A stretch of 64,000 nucleotides of DNA from Apophysomyces variabilis (taxonomy: Eukaryota > Mucoromycota > Mucoromycetes > Mucorales > Mucoraceae). How positions within the stretch are numbered: the first letter of the stretch is position 1; every line of letters begins with the position of its first letter. The notes below the pieces were generated by a model. It saw only the letters and a list, made by a program, of their open reading frames with translations. It did not search any database and had not been told where the DNA came from. The DNA lies in assembly GCA_002749535.1 (NCBI GenBank), contig MZZL01000393.1:73103-137102 (forward strand), given 5' to 3'. A program made the position numbers and the translations under genes. This document shows, in pieces, positions 1 to 14,702 of the stretch.

Positions 1-3000
1 AGATAAATTTAGCATATAAAATGAATGGATATACATGGACTTACAGATAGTGAAGGGACCTACGCCCGACAAAGAATATTCGAGTGTATCTCCGACACAA
101 ATCTCTGAGCATGTTTCGGCTGGTGCAATGGTAGCAATGTCCAGAGCCTGAATAGTGGCAATCGTATTGGCGCCCTCCACCGAAGTACCGCAGCCATTGG
201 CATCACTGACACGTAGAAGTTGTAGTTGATACTTTCCAGGGGTGTCAAGTTCATCCGGAAGCTCCAGTCTGTATTTATTGGTCTCAATGTTATCAACAAT
301 GACGGTCTTGCCATGAAGTGACGACTCATGCTTGATTCGCACATGCACAGTGAAAGGTGCCTGACCAGTAAATTCAAGCCATATCGGGTCCATTTCATTG
401 GAGGCTAGGTTATCCCCGACGCAGAGAACCCGATCCTTAGGTTTGCTAGCATACTTCACCGTTGGGGTTGCATGCACTATCTGCTCCAACACAAGTGGCT
501 TTGTCTGGAATGGCTGAGTATAACGTTGGTCCGCAAGCTTATTGAAGACATAGCGATAGGTTCCGTGTTCTTTAGTACGCAAGGTCACACGCGAGCGAGG
601 AAGTCCTGAGCTTATTTCGTCTGTACCCAAAGAAATTTCTCGTTTGGACTTGATCTTCTGATATTGATCATATGCACAATAGAATGGTCCATGTCCAGTG
701 AATTGAATGTCAATTGCATCACTTGTATCCTCGCAAACCGGTCGTCGTTCATAAACCCCATCATTTCGTAACAAAGCTTGATCCTCAGGAATAGATAATG
801 TTGGCTTATCGATCCAGCTAACAACATACGGCGGTGGGAGGACATCTCCTTTACAAATACCGTCTCTGACGCTTAGAAGCTCGTATCGACCGGTCTCCTT
901 CACTTCCAGCTGAGCATTGGGATCTTGCAATCTGCGAGTAACCACTTGGCCATCCTTTTCCACGTTACGGTAGGTCACAGTCCACGGTCCCTCGCCGGTG
1001 AGGCGGAGTGGCAATTTAGCAGATGCTCCTTCAGCGATCTGAATCAAACCTTCTTGCTTATCATCAGTGTAGAAAAAGGCAGTGGGGCGATCACGCCGGA
1101 CATCGATGATCACATCACGTGCCTCCAAATCCTTGATACAGTCATTGGCGTCTTGAATCTATATTAGCAATGAGTAGATCTGTCTTTCAGTACGGTTGAT
1201 CGTACATACTTTCACAAGGGAAACGACGTGATGTCCGGCGCTTTCAAGCTCAGGGATGGAGATGACATACTTGTCTCCGTCCACCACATCAGAGTACATT
1301 TGTTTGCCAATGGTCCAGTAAAGCTTAAATGGTCCAGTGCCGCTTAACTCAACATCAAGATTGATAGCCTCACCCACACATGTACGTAAGACTTGCAGGT
1401 TCCTCAACTGCTTTCCAAATTTGGCATCTGGTTGAGGATGTACGATCTGTTTGATGGGTTTGATGTTGGTATTACGATTTTTGTAATAACGATCATCAAG
1501 TGAAGTGAATTCATAGGTGTACTCGCTATACCAAGCAAAGCTTAAGATTAGCTACCTGGAAGGGGTCGTTGCCAAGCACTTACCCGCTTGAGCTAGGAAG
1601 ATATGAGAAGATGTGGCGCGATCTATCAATTCTTTCCCGTTTACGTTCGACAACCGATTTGATCTTGCCGGTCTGCTTAACAACTGTGTACTGCAAATTG
1701 AAAGGTGGGGTTCCTGAAAGTTGCTTCATTAAAGGATTCAATTCCTAGTAGCAAATAGACATACCATGCAGTTCAACAACAAATTTCATGCCAATCTCGT
1801 TATCTCCCGCACACTCAGATGGAATAGGTGTGGTCTGCACCTCCACTGATGGAATTGGAGGCTGAATAACTTGGCAAGCCGAAGGATACAATATGTCGCC
1901 CTTGCAGTACTTATCACTAACACTCAACAGCTTGTATTCTCCTGGAGAAGATACTCGTAAAGACTGGCGGGACTGATCGAGCTCAGTAGTATGCACTCGG
2001 GACATAGTCGTATTATCTTCGGGTGTAAATTGATATTTCAGATTCCATTGGCCTTCACCTTGCAAGATCACAGGCAGTTGAGTAGATTCATCACCTATCA
2101 ATAATCTAACAGGGTCGGTGGCGCTGCAGTCAAAGCGAGCCTTGGGATGCTCGTGAATCTTAAAGATTTGTTTCGACCCGTCCATCTCAACAACATTGCC
2201 AACGCCATCAATTACTTTAGTCAGTTGGAATTCATATAGAGCCGCCTCGTCGAATGTCAGGTTGAGAGGGATCGACAGCTGTTTTAAAGCAGCCCAATCA
2301 AAATTTTGATGGGTGGACGGAACAAAGAAAGCAGGTTCCGCGTTTTTAAGCCCTCCCCTTAACTTGGTCAACGGGGAATCGAAGTCATTAGGTTGGATAC
2401 GGTCGAGTTTAAGTGGAGAGGGCGTTGTGCCGATACGTCGCGTATATTCGACTCTAAGTGGAGGAATACCTGTAATCTCCAGCTGCATGGATTCCTTGGC
2501 GCCTTGACAGTGGTCTATCGGCTCGACAGGCTTGAAGCGTGCGGTGGGACATGTAAAAATGTATGCCAGTCTGCTGTATAATCGCACGTCGATACCGTCC
2601 TTACTCACAATATTTTCGAGTTTGTATGCCCCTGGTTTGCGTAGACGGACGTAGTAAAGCTCCAATCCCTCCTTGCCATGTCCAACCTCGGTTGCTCGTT
2701 GAATATCACGACCAGAGAATTCGGACACAGTTCGTTCTCCCAATTCAAAGTCGAAACGTGAAACAGTGATTGTGCGCGGAATGGTGTTGTTCAAGACAAT
2801 GGGTATGTAGATCTCTTTTTTGCCAATTTCATTCGACGGAATACAGTAAAAATCATCAGTCGGGTTGATCTTTGCAGTGCTAAACATTACACATGGTTAG
2901 CTCCAGGGCGGAATCGTTTGTTCCTGTATGTTTACCCGTAAGGCAAAATATGGACAGTGTGTCGACCCAAAATATGGGAAGAATTGTAAACGATGTCCTT

Positions 3001-3547
3001 CACATTGACGAGTTTTGCTCTGGAAACACCGATCTGTTGACCAAACACCTCGCCTACAAATGAGGAATAATGGTGAGCTGTGAATTTAATCAGGTGTAAG
3101 ATTGTATACCGAAAAACATCTTCACTAAAGCACCGCTCAAGGCCACCTACGTGGATTCTGTTAGATGCTGCGTAGGTAGGGTCACGTTTTGCTTACTGAG
3201 GGAAGAGAAAACAAGACGACATCAAAGGTGATCAAAACCAAAGTCAGTAACATAGTCTTCAGCCCGCTGAATTGCAACCAAGGAATCTTGACAACCCAAA
3301 GGAGTAACATATATAGAGTATCTATTAGCCACCATTTTAACAGTACACCACTGTATTGCTCGGGATAGGAAGCCCAGTAAGCTCCATAAACGTCGTAAAG
3401 TTTAAGTGCCTGCGCGGCGACGAAGATGGAAAGCGCATACAGTCGTTGCGATGGGAACTCTAGAGTGGAAGGAGGTATCAGCGCACGCTGATGCGCTGCT
3501 GGTAACACGCCAGTGGCTTGCCCTTGTCGTGATTGAGTGGGCTGCAT
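1..3547 (-). CDS. POM152: POM152-like nuclear pore membrane protein (partial, 3' end beyond window)
   Basis: Pore-membrane nucleoporin that anchors the nuclear pore in the nuclear envelope. The start at 3547 opens an exon (3547 to about 3190) with a short polar N-terminus and hydrophobic membrane segments (LYALSIFVAAQAL, LIDTLYMLLLWVV, MLLTLVLITFDVVLF). After short introns the sequence reads HILGRHTVHILPYG then TAKINPTDDFYCIP, the typical entry to the lumenal part of Pom152. The rest is a series of immunoglobulin-like repeats with recurrent 'G.GPF/W' cores (GTGPFKLYW, GEGPWTVTY, GHGPFYCAY, GQAPFTVHV, GVGPFTI), as known for the family. An exon ends at 45 with a GTAAGT donor on the minus strand, so 1-44 is intron and the C-terminus lies outside the window. 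At least six introns are visible. Family call is confident; exact exon limits are approximate. Confidence 0.88.
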
Positions 3548-3865
3548 TTTCTGGCGAGAGCGATTCCTTTCAGCACAAGCGAGTACACGTTCAACGCGTT
3601 GTCAACGGAGTCAGAGAAAAAAAATTACTTTGCGTCAGCAGAGATTTTTCATCCGCCGCCTTTTCGCAACGCATTCCGAACAGCGGTTTGTTCTATACCT
3701 TGTTTCATCGACATTACTTTCGAACCAAACGAACAGAGAATTGAAAGAAAGTAATCGTATTTTATCTGACAATAAAGAAAGAGACAAATGTTCAATGGCA
3801 TGGTTTTACACCGAAAATTACAGACGAGTTTACAATACATGTTTCAATGGATAAATTACTTTTTT

Positions 3866-5606
3866 CTACATGACTCTATTGGTATCGTTGCATTCATCGT
3901 CGTTATCATCAAGAAGAAATTCTTGGATTTGGGATCGTAGACGTTCTTCTCTATCCTCATTTTTGACTTGTTGGACGGTGTATGGAGGAAGAGCCTCTAC
4001 CGCTGGCTGCTTGTACTCATTCAGGTTGACTTGACAGCTGTAGCATAAGTATTGGTTCAAATTAACCAAAGGTCCTTCGCTCCCGCATGAACCACCTCCA
4101 CAGCATTGTTCCTGATTAGCACAGCTTTTAGAATCAGAACTTTCACCGACATCTGTAACTGTGATTCTCTTTCGCCACTCGATGATACCAGACTGTCGCG
4201 GCCTGTCGAATAAAATGATTAGATGTAACTCCCCTAAATGGGTTGAAAATGACCAAGATCGACTTACATCAAACAAATAGCACACTTCTTAGTCACATCC
4301 ATATCATTTGGTGCTGTAAGCTTCGATGCAGTGCGAGAGATGGTACTGACTGTGGATGGGAAATCTCTTTCCAAACCTACGAGAAAGCCTAATCACACGA
4401 CCGCTAAGTATAGATGCCTGCATCATTTGTTTATGTATTTTACCTTCTGTCAATCTATCAATCGAACTCTTGGCCTGCATTTTTGTGGTCCAATCAGTTG
4501 GTGCGATTACATATTGATCGAGCTGACAAAACCGGTTGTAAAGCCCAATCTCTTTTGATAACATGTCCTTCATCGGTCGTATGATCACAATGTCCTTAAA
4601 GCATGTATTATTCGCAACGCCAACATCCATTGGGGTACTGTATCCTCGGCCTTTTGCGGTCATAGATATCATTTTGATAGCTTGACGTGTTGCAGAATCG
4701 GCCAAGTAAATGTATGTACAACTAGTACACACTGTAAATGATACTCTGCCATCGCCCCTTCATGAATATTTTACCTTTCCCGTCTTGCTACGGAGACTAG
4801 CATAGCCATTTTGATATGCCAGTAAAGATCTTCCTTAGCCGTATTCTTGCTTATGTTGTTAAAGAGAGACTTCAGTTGATCTGTCTTGTCGGCCAAATTG
4901 CTTTCTTTGGTCTTGACAAAATATTCTGTCTCAACCAGTAAGCTGCATGCTATTTTCTTTTGTATAAAATTTACCATAATCTTGATTGCTAGATCCTGAG
5001 ACGGTTTCAAATGCATTATCAAATTGGCTTTTCTCAGTGAATTCAGAACTGAACACATCTTCCATTCGGTGACATATGAACGGAAAATGGCTATATTTCT
5101 CCTGCATCACTTTAAGAAGTTTTTCAGCAGATTCGCGCTATCAACAATTAAATACTGTAACTGATTTCGGCAATAAGGTAGCGTACCTGATCCTCAAAGA
5201 GTGCACTTTCGTCGATATGACAGACGACAACTTCAGAAGTCGGTTTCCTTGATTGTTTTTCGCCCGGTCCAAGCCGCATAAACTCGGTTGTTAAATTCAG
5301 CATTGCGCTAACCCAACGATCAATGACAAAGCCAATTGCCTTTGCTAACTTACATAGAAGCTGGACCTCCGGAGCAAGCAAGCAAGATCTTGCCCTTGTT
5401 GCGAGCAAGTGATTGAGGCTTCGTCAGGATCGATCGGTATTTACCAACAAAGGTAAATAAGAAGCACTTTCTAGGAATAAAAGGTCAAGTTCAGCGGTCA
5501 AGCTATTATACTGGCATGTTCCATACTGGCAATAATAGGCATGGCGAATCAGCACAGTAGCAGGGGCTGTTTTACACTTGCAGCAAGATCTACGGTTGGA
5601 GTTCAT
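3866..5606 (-). CDS. CTU2/NCS2: Cytoplasmic tRNA 2-thiolation protein 2
   Basis: Partner of CTU1/NCS6 in thiolation of wobble uridine-34 of cytosolic tRNAs (Urm1 pathway). The N-terminus has CCKCKTAPATVLIRHA followed, after a short intron, by YCQKCFLFTFVGKYR, the paired CxxC region of the family. Next comes a PP-loop-like LLACSGGPAS motif interrupted by an intron directly after it. The middle carries TSCTYIYLADSATRQAIK, the segment SMTAKGRGYS, and IIRPMKDMLSKEIGLYNRFC, strongly typical of Ctu2. The C-terminus keeps CANQEQCC..G, LCYSCQVNLNEY and PPYTVQQ. The start at 5606 is the first ATG before the CxxC block; an AG acceptor lies just upstream (about 5640), so an extra 5' exon cannot be excluded. 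Several introns. Confidence 0.9.
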
Positions 5607-5994
5607 TTTAAACCGAGCAGTGTGGCACACCCACGCCTGAAAATTGGGGGAAATCACTCCATGCGGTGGCTTGTAAACTCAGTCAAAGAAGAAGTTCCAA
5701 AAAAGGGAACACATGAGTTTGCTGTGCCTGGCTCAACCTCGCTGGGTTTTTGAAGGAAGGCTGGTATGGTAATAGAAAAAGCTCGCAAATTTATTCTCTA
5801 GAAAGTCTTTTGTACGTCTAGTATAACACTGCTGCTCTGTTAGCTTCTGCGATATCTCAGCATTTAGTTCAGTTGCAGTTAGACAAAGTATTTTCGATCA
5901 ATATGCATGGGTACATAGTTAAGCTTTCCTAACAAACAAACAATGAAGTAGTTAAGTTAAGGATGGCAAAGCAGCCAGAAACCGTTCTATTAAG

Positions 5995-7705
5995 TTAAAG
6001 ATGCGATCTAATGGCAAGAAGATCTTTCGGCGATGCCATGCTTGTCTTGGCATTTGCTGTGTCAGTGATAATTGCCCGCTCCAGTTTGGCATTAGCCCGC
6101 AATGCATCAAAGCGAGCATTTTCGGCTTCTCCTGCACGCCATCTCCAAGCACGTGCATAGTCACTGTCGATACCTTCTAGAACATGGCAGATTTTAAATC
6201 CTATCACTGGGATAAACCTAGCCAGAGGAAAAATAGAGCGAGTGAATATGACGTATAAAAAAGAAGATTTCGTGTCGTTACTTCATTCCATGACCGGAAT
6301 CACCCGAGGCTACAATAAGGTTTTCATATTCCGGATGATAGTCGACGAGGAAACTGCCATCTATGGAGTCTGAATACCTTTGAATAAGAGAAAGAAAAAG
6401 GTCTTATGTCAATAAAGGAAGATTTTTCGTGGGAAAAATTAGAGGAAGCTAGCTGATAGGTTCGGACGGTTTCGAACCTTTTCCTTACCAGCAAAGTTTA
6501 GCATGAGCTATGTCTAAGGAATTGACCTGTGGCATAAAGTCTGCCAAAAAGCTGCGCGCTTCGCTCAACGCTTCAGAAGGTATAGTATCCGAAGGATGCG
6601 TTACTTGTGTACGAGGAACAGATACATTATCTCCCTCCCGTGGCCAAACGTAGCCACTGAAATGCCTGGCTATCTTTATCTTTCCTTCCGCATTAGGTGG
6701 AAATCCATAGAAACCTGATATAGATAATTCAGGTTTAGTTTGATTGGCATCTCCGTGTGTTGGGGGAGAAGAGAAGAGGCTTACCAGTCCGTGAGATATC
6801 TGCACACCATACAGGTTGACCCTTTAAGCGAGGTCTCATCGACTCGGGTGTTTGAAATTGGACAACAAACTGACCAGTAGCTAATAGCTGATTAGAGGTG
6901 TCAATGAGTCCCGCAGTCCAAGATCCAGTAGCCAATATAACGCGGTCAGCGCAATGAATCTGGTCATCGGCAGTTTGAATCCCCAACACTCTGCGCCGGT
7001 TTTTCGGATCGCAGTAAAGTTTCCTAAAACAGCCTTGGTTTCCCACAACAAACTTTACACCGTTTTGCAAACACTTGTGATAGAGATGCTTCACCGCTTC
7101 GGCGGAGTTACACCAACCTTAAACCTGTGAGCATTTCATTTGTTCTAGCCCAAGATCCCGCTCTTACCGCCTTCCTTATTAAGGTAGCCAATGTTATATC
7201 CCTTCAAGACAGCATGCTCAAGGTACGGGTAACGCTTAATAATGTCTTCTGGCTTTTTCAATTCCTCAATAGCATGACCATAGCCAGCTTCTCGGATACT
7301 CTGTATGCTCTTGCTTTCGAAATCAGAGAGACGGCCGTCAGTAGAAAGCATCAGTACACCGGTTTGATGGAAAACGGGTTCAAGACCTAATTGGGCACGT
7401 TCTTTGTTCCATTCATGCCAGTGCGGGAAAGCTTCCATCATCAAGTTCATATAAATAACATCATCAGCATAATCCATTCGAACAATCTTGTTTATATCTT
7501 TGTTTAAGATTAGTATGGCGAATCGGACGGTGTTCCAGTCTTTACCCGTGGAAGCAGCATCAGCTGAAGGGATACTATGACGATCAAAAACCCAAATATC
7601 GTACTTGTCCTTTAGAGAAAGTGCATACGCTGTGGATAAACCAAAGCATCCACCACCAACAATAATTATCTTAGAGCCTTCCTTTAGAGGCGAATGAATT
7701 GACAT
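5995..7705 (-). CDS. FAD-dependent Amadoriase / sarcosine-oxidase-like oxidase, peroxisomal
   Basis: Flavoenzyme of the DAO family resembling fungal fructosyl amino-acid oxidases (deglycating oxidases) and peroxisomal sarcosine oxidase. The ATG at 7705 gives MSIHSPLKEGSK followed by the FAD dinucleotide-binding motif IIIVGGGCFGLSTAYALS and the PSADAAST segment. Later come VILATGSWTAGLID and, near the end, LCWYSDSIDGSFLVDYHPE with a Cys at the place of covalent flavin attachment in this family, then ASGDSGHGM. The protein ends in SHL, a plausible type-1 peroxisomal signal. Intron 1 (7545-7498) is only 48 nt and splicing yields ASTDINKIVRMDY, matching the family. Further introns are 7167-7118, one near 6780-6725, one near 6480-6385 and one near 6280-6220. 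Substrate (fructosyl amino acid versus sarcosine or pipecolate) cannot be decided by eye. Confidence 0.82.
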
Positions 7706-10700
7706 TTGGACCAAAGAAAAAAGGGGAAAAAAGGGCAGAAATCGTCCTGAATGCAGTGGAACCACATTTCATCTTGATGACTGCCTATCAGTTTTTCTGA
7801 CTCTAATTTGTTTAAGCGCGAGATCCGATTTGTGGATAACCTGTGATTAGCCTGTTTCTGGCGTTAGCGTCAGAAAGTCCGTGAGAGCACGCTAACAAAA
7901 CGTGAATAACCTTGCTTATATGATTACTGTGTTTCATTAATCTATAGATAACGCTTGCTGGTCGCAGAAGAATTACCCTATCTATGGGTTCTATTGTCAT
8001 CTGCTGCCAACTAACGTAATTAGCCAAGAAAAGCGACTTGTCATTATATAATATTGTCACATAGGAAGGTTATCGTTAAGTATTTGCGACACATAAATAA
8101 CACAGATAAGAAAGAAGTTGTTTTGGTTACCTGTTGACATCGCGAAAAGATGTTTTAAATAGCCACCCTGTCCCGTTAGAAGAGTTAGTATTACTATCTC
8201 GGCAGAGAAATGCACACATCCTTGCGATAGCCATTCCAAATGAAAGTCTACCCCTGACAGCCCGGTACTTTTCTTTACTTGCAAATTAAATCAATGGACT
8301 AACTGTCTAAGAATCTCTTTACTCACTACAAAGATAGTCAAGGTAGCATGCAATTTACGGTAGCGCAATCCACCTAACACCATCCAATTTTACTAGTAAA
8401 CTTTTTTTTTGCCTTATGCATGAAATTTGTGGCTATCATACATATCAATAACGTTTGTAATACACTCCGCATTATATGTCTTACTTTTGCACACATGATA
8501 TAATGAACAATGAGTAGGTGCAAATCACCTTGCGCTATTGATATGGCATATCCATTTTAAAAGGAAATTTTGACGATAAGCTTTTGAACTACAAGGCAAA
8601 AGTATCAAAGGCTACACATACACAACTGTAGCAGCAAAAATGGAGGAGTGAACAATTCTTAGTGTACATACCACGCAGCTGCTAAAGAAAACGCAAAAAG
8701 ATGGCTATTTTGTAGGCACTGTACTTGTGGTTTTTCGAAGTAACAGTTAATAGATTATCAACAGATTCTGCGCAAAAGGATCATCAGTAGTCCATATTCA
8801 TTTTGCGATCATGTAATTACCTTCGACAGTAGCCACAGTATATGCCTCCGTTCTGGCAAACGATCATGATTGATCCGCCCTCAGTTGGCTGCCCTTCCTT
8901 TTTTACTTTTTACTTTTTCAGATCAGTAGTCCACAAAACGTATGTCTTGTTTTTGTTATCCTAACCAACGAATAAAGATAGCGACTTTTGTGTTCAAATG
9001 TCTTGTTCACACGTTCTTAAGGTACATTGGAACAGTAAACGAAATATTCTTGTTTGATATTCTATTGATTTGTCTGCATCAAATGCACCTGTAAGAGCTA
9101 GATTTGAGACGCCAGTAGGTGTCTATCATGAGTAGCAGTAAATGTTTCAGCGAGATAGTGTACGTGATTGGACCCGTCAGTAAGTGTCTTGCGGGCGCCA
9201 TGTTGATGGTGGATAATACTATGATATAGGGAGCGATATAGAGATCTTAAGACTTCTCTACTGTGTCATGACAATGGCATATAGTTCCCAAACTGCAAAC
9301 GATTGCAACGTCTATTTCGGCTTCATCCATTACTGTTATGATACTCTCATTGACATGCTGGTTGTTCTCAAAATCTGTCAGTGTGACAGGAAATATAGGT
9401 GGAACGTAATCATCGCTCATGCAGTATTCCAAAATGAACAAACTAAGCTTGTTAGTGTCACCTTTCTAAAATTCCTGTCGCATTAAAAAGTTACCAAACT
9501 ATTAGCCTGGTATATTAGCGGCAGATCCATGCGAGTGGAGTGTAATGTAATCTATGGTTAGTAAATGGCAATAATATACTGGATGTCTTTTTGCTTAGCC
9601 CGATGGTATTCTAGCGCTAGTCTGGGCGTGAGCGAGGACGAGGAGGAGAAAGCCCGGGGAAATCCGGAATTATTCTTAATGCCCACCCACCCACCTAATA
9701 GAAAATGTTTTGCTTGCTAGCGCTGTTAGACTGTAAAGTAACAAAGTTAGGAACAACGATAGCATTTTCTCTAGTTCCTTATCTTGGCGCTTTGTTGGAT
9801 TTCGCTTATGTCCGAAAGCATCGGATGTTTGAAGTTGTCTTGCATATGCGGAAAACATATGTTGTCTTTGCTTTCGGAGATAGTGTACTTGTTGCAAATT
9901 GATAAGAACACAGTATAAATGAAAGATGTCCAAAGTATGTAGCTCAAGATCTATTGTGTCATGACGTCAAATGATTCCATAATAGTAATAACGTCCGATT
10001 TGTCAAACTTTGTTTTATCCAATGCTTCTCTTTAAAGTTGCCTTGTACATACTTTCTGTTCAAAGTTGTGTGCATTTCTGGAAAAAGTAGTGCTAATAAA
10101 TAATAACTATTGTAGTAGTAGGAAATTACCTTCGGTTGAGAGTCCCGCATGTGATTCTGTATTCTTCTGATTTCATACATTGAAGATTAGTCTAGCATAT
10201 TCGAATCATGCGGTTAGATCACCTCTCATGTCTGTGCGCTTTGACTTACCAGGTACTTTTGTCATACGTTAGATTGATAAACGTATCAATAGATAATGTA
10301 ATTGAACATGCAATAAGTGATAAAGCTAAAAGAAAGGATCAATGAGGACAACACGTCGTCTTATCAATGAAGGGACGCGTCATGGTATGACGAGTGAATG
10401 CTGGGGGCAATATCGGAAATAAGGAAATTATTGTCATTCGATATCATGAAAACAAGCTGGCCCAAAAATAAATCCAAGGGAACTGGAAGTATTGTATGAC
10501 GAAGTAGAGCCATGGCCCATTCATGATGCCATATATCGATGGAATGATCATGTGTCTGAATTGGCAAGAATTACACGCATGAACTGACCAGTATGTTTGG
10601 TCAGTGGAACAATAATTGAAAGCTTGTTCCTTTTCCACTCGTTATCTATTTATGTTACCGTTGTAAGTCATCATCCACCAGCTTATGTATCGTTCTTAAC

Positions 10701-11896
10701 AGATAGAAAACTTTTCGTCAGCCAATGAAGATCGCGAGAATAAAGTGGCATGAATGAATTCCAGCAACTCTTCTCGTTCTATTCTGTTTTTCTTTTTTTT
10801 TTTCAACTATTGTCATAAAGTGGCAAAAACATGCTACACAATTGTTATCCTTATCTTGGATCTTGCAAAGTTTGGACCATGTGCAGTAAAAGTGTGGTTC
10901 GTTTTCGTTTGAACCTTTGAGCACTCTACTACGCTACAATGTCAGCGCTAAAGTATTTTATAAATGACGCAAATTACATTGCAAAAAGTTGTGACAGTAT
11001 TGGTGACATTCATTCTTGGGAATAGGACCATATAGATTTCAGCAGGGGTTGACTTTACTTTCAAAAAGCAATGTATTTAAGAGAGCGGCAACAACCTCCT
11101 TTTACATGTTGAGGCTGTTATTTCCAAAGATGGCGATTGATAGATATTGAGGTTGATCACCGATCATAACTTTCTGCATTCTTTCTATGTTTAGCCTGCA
11201 TAATCTCTGTCCGCAATCTCTATTTGGTTGCAACTGCTCCTTGCTTTGCATATTGTTTCTTATCTACGCACATGGTAGATCTCACTCTATCCTGTTTCCA
11301 CAGGAACTGCTGTAAGTCATATCACCTTACTTTCCTCCGTAAAGCCTAATCTCTTATGAAAGCACACTCTGAAGGAACCTGTTCCTTTTATGTACCAGTC
11401 ACTGATTCAATGCTATCCCCTCGTTGCAAGATAGGAATATTGCGTGCTTAAGCGAATATATACCTGTACGGTCAAATCTAGTAACTTTTGATGCATGCAT
11501 CACCCTTGTTTCGATAGAACATTATGTCGGCCAATAACCGGAACCGTTCAAGTTTCACGCTCGCTTTGTTACCGTGGTGGCAAAAGATGACAAAGACCCA
11601 ACCATTTATCTAAAGCGTAAAAATTATCATGCATGCATATATTCAATTAATCGTACGCAACAGAATTACTACAAAATTAGCGCTGTCATTTTTCAAACAT
11701 AAGCGGCAGTCTTTTTTCACACCACACCACGTTTTCGGACTTTTAAATATGGGTTGGGGCATTAAAAAAAAGCATATCGCAAAACGGCAGGCGCATGATG
11801 TGCTTTTCAATGTGACTGTTGCCGTGTAACCAGCACTCCACTGATCACTCCCGTTCGCATTGCCTCCATTAAGTTTCTTTCTATTCTCTTTCTATA
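7706..11896. other. Gene-poor AT-rich interval
   Basis: No convincing gene. Open frames are short (under about 85 codons), contain no recognisable motifs and lack consistent splice structure. The sequence is AT-rich with many homopolymer runs. A small GC-richer patch near 9611-9670 includes the palindrome CTAGCGCTAG. The last roughly 100 bases are CT-rich and form the likely promoter/5'UTR of the gene starting at 11897. Confidence 0.6.
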
Positions 11897-13136
11897 ATGG
11901 CTTTTGCACAGCAACAACGACGCCCCAACCGTCGTTCACAACGTACCCTTTCATTGGACTCCGAGGAATTAGGATCCGTCTACCATAGAAGCCGTCGTAC
12001 AGAAGACTTTACTGGGGCCAACCTTGTCTTGTCTCCTAGACCTATTCAACCAGCATCTTCGTCGAACCCTTCTGATTCTGAAAATGACTGGCATGTCATC
12101 AGCTCAACCCTACCATCTCCTCCTGCAAGGCGTGGGTCTTGTTCACCCATACTGGAGCCCTCAGAACCAGAGTCCCTTTCGTCCTTCCGTCCTTCAGATA
12201 CTGAATCCTTCTCAGATATCGATGTCCATTCCACCACAACGGCTAATGCAGCTCATGGCATGGGGACACAGACAACTGTGTTTAGTAACCTTCCAGCTCA
12301 TGATGGGACAGGCACATTTGGAGATGAACCAGGCTTTTGTTCCGATAACACAACCTCCCAAGACGAAGCAGATTCTCCGACCGCCTTTGCAAGAGTAGTC
12401 CAACGCATGCTGCACGAACAGCAACAACAGCAATTCGAGCAGACCGCCGTGGAACACGACTTTGAACCAGACTCCGCAAGTATGCCAAATATCCTACTTC
12501 CTCACGGGGGCATCCGTCCACCTTCATTTGCCGCACATTATCAACCCTATCCAGGCACAAGCAGTAGCACATCTTCCTATTCCGCAAATAGCCGCTTATC
12601 TCCCACCTTCAAACCAACCATTACCAGTCGGGATTCACGTATTACATCGCTGTCACCTGAGGAAAAAGTGGCATCAACTGTCCGAAGGCATGACATACGA
12701 TCTTCTGACGAGGGTGTACCAGCTGCCAACCAAGAACGAAAGCCCATGGTTCGGACACCCAGCTATACCAGATATACTAGAAGACGGCGGTGTAATCTCG
12801 ATAGGCATGAGTTCCCTTGCGGTTCAATTGCAAACTATATTTCCTAATGCATCACTTTTTCTTTTTATCTTTTGCAGCATTCCAACTCATCACCCGGCAA
12901 TCCCTAGTGTGGTTGCCTCAGCCGCTATCTTATCGACCTTATGGGATAATCTCCGCCGTTTGACAAATCGATTGATAGAAAATGATACGAATACGTCAGA
13001 AACCTTTAGCACATTGGTATCCGAAGCTGCATTTGAAGGCTGCCTACCCTTTGGATCCCATCTGCACATGGATTTTGGCACAAACTATACATCAACTTAT
13101 GCAAGCCCTAGAATGGATAATATGCAAAGAACATAA
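11897..13136 (+). CDS. Unknown Ser/Pro-rich protein with possible Atg8-interacting motif
   Basis: Two exons, 11897-12789 and 12878-13136, joined by an 88-nt intron with a CTAAT branch-like element and a TTTTGCAG acceptor, giving 383 residues. The first 300 residues are disordered-looking, rich in Ser, Pro, Asp and Glu with a short Gln run. Around residue 65 the sequence SDSENDWHVISS contains an acidic-preceded W-x-x-I core, the form of an Atg8-interacting motif. The second exon encodes HHPAIPSVVASAAILSTLWD, a short hydrophobic stretch that may be a membrane anchor or amphipathic helix, followed by a polar tail with an acidic/Thr-rich piece. No family was recognised. The start is the first ATG after a CT-rich leader. 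A selective-autophagy role is only an inference from the motif. Confidence 0.65.
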
Positions 13137-13490
13137 CCTAGTGCAACAGTAACTAAAGTTTAATTTGTTCACATAGTCATGTGTTAAATTTTCTTCTTGA
13201 TACTTAAACTCAACCTTCTTGACCAATTCACCAGCGTTCCGTTGTCTTGCCAAACAATCTGAGGACGCAGCAGCGGTCGTTTTCGAATATACTTTTTTTT
13301 TTGGATGATACACATTGAGTAGCACGGTGTGAGAGATGATAAATTATGGGAACATAAACAAATGAAAAATAGGAATAGATGGGGATGAAATATCTATGTG
13401 AAATGGATATTGGCATTGTTGAAAGCGACCAATAGTCTACAATAAAAAAGCAATATGGGTTATTTAAACCCCCGTTCAGGTCTCCCAAAC

Positions 13491-14702
<1,212 letters not shown>

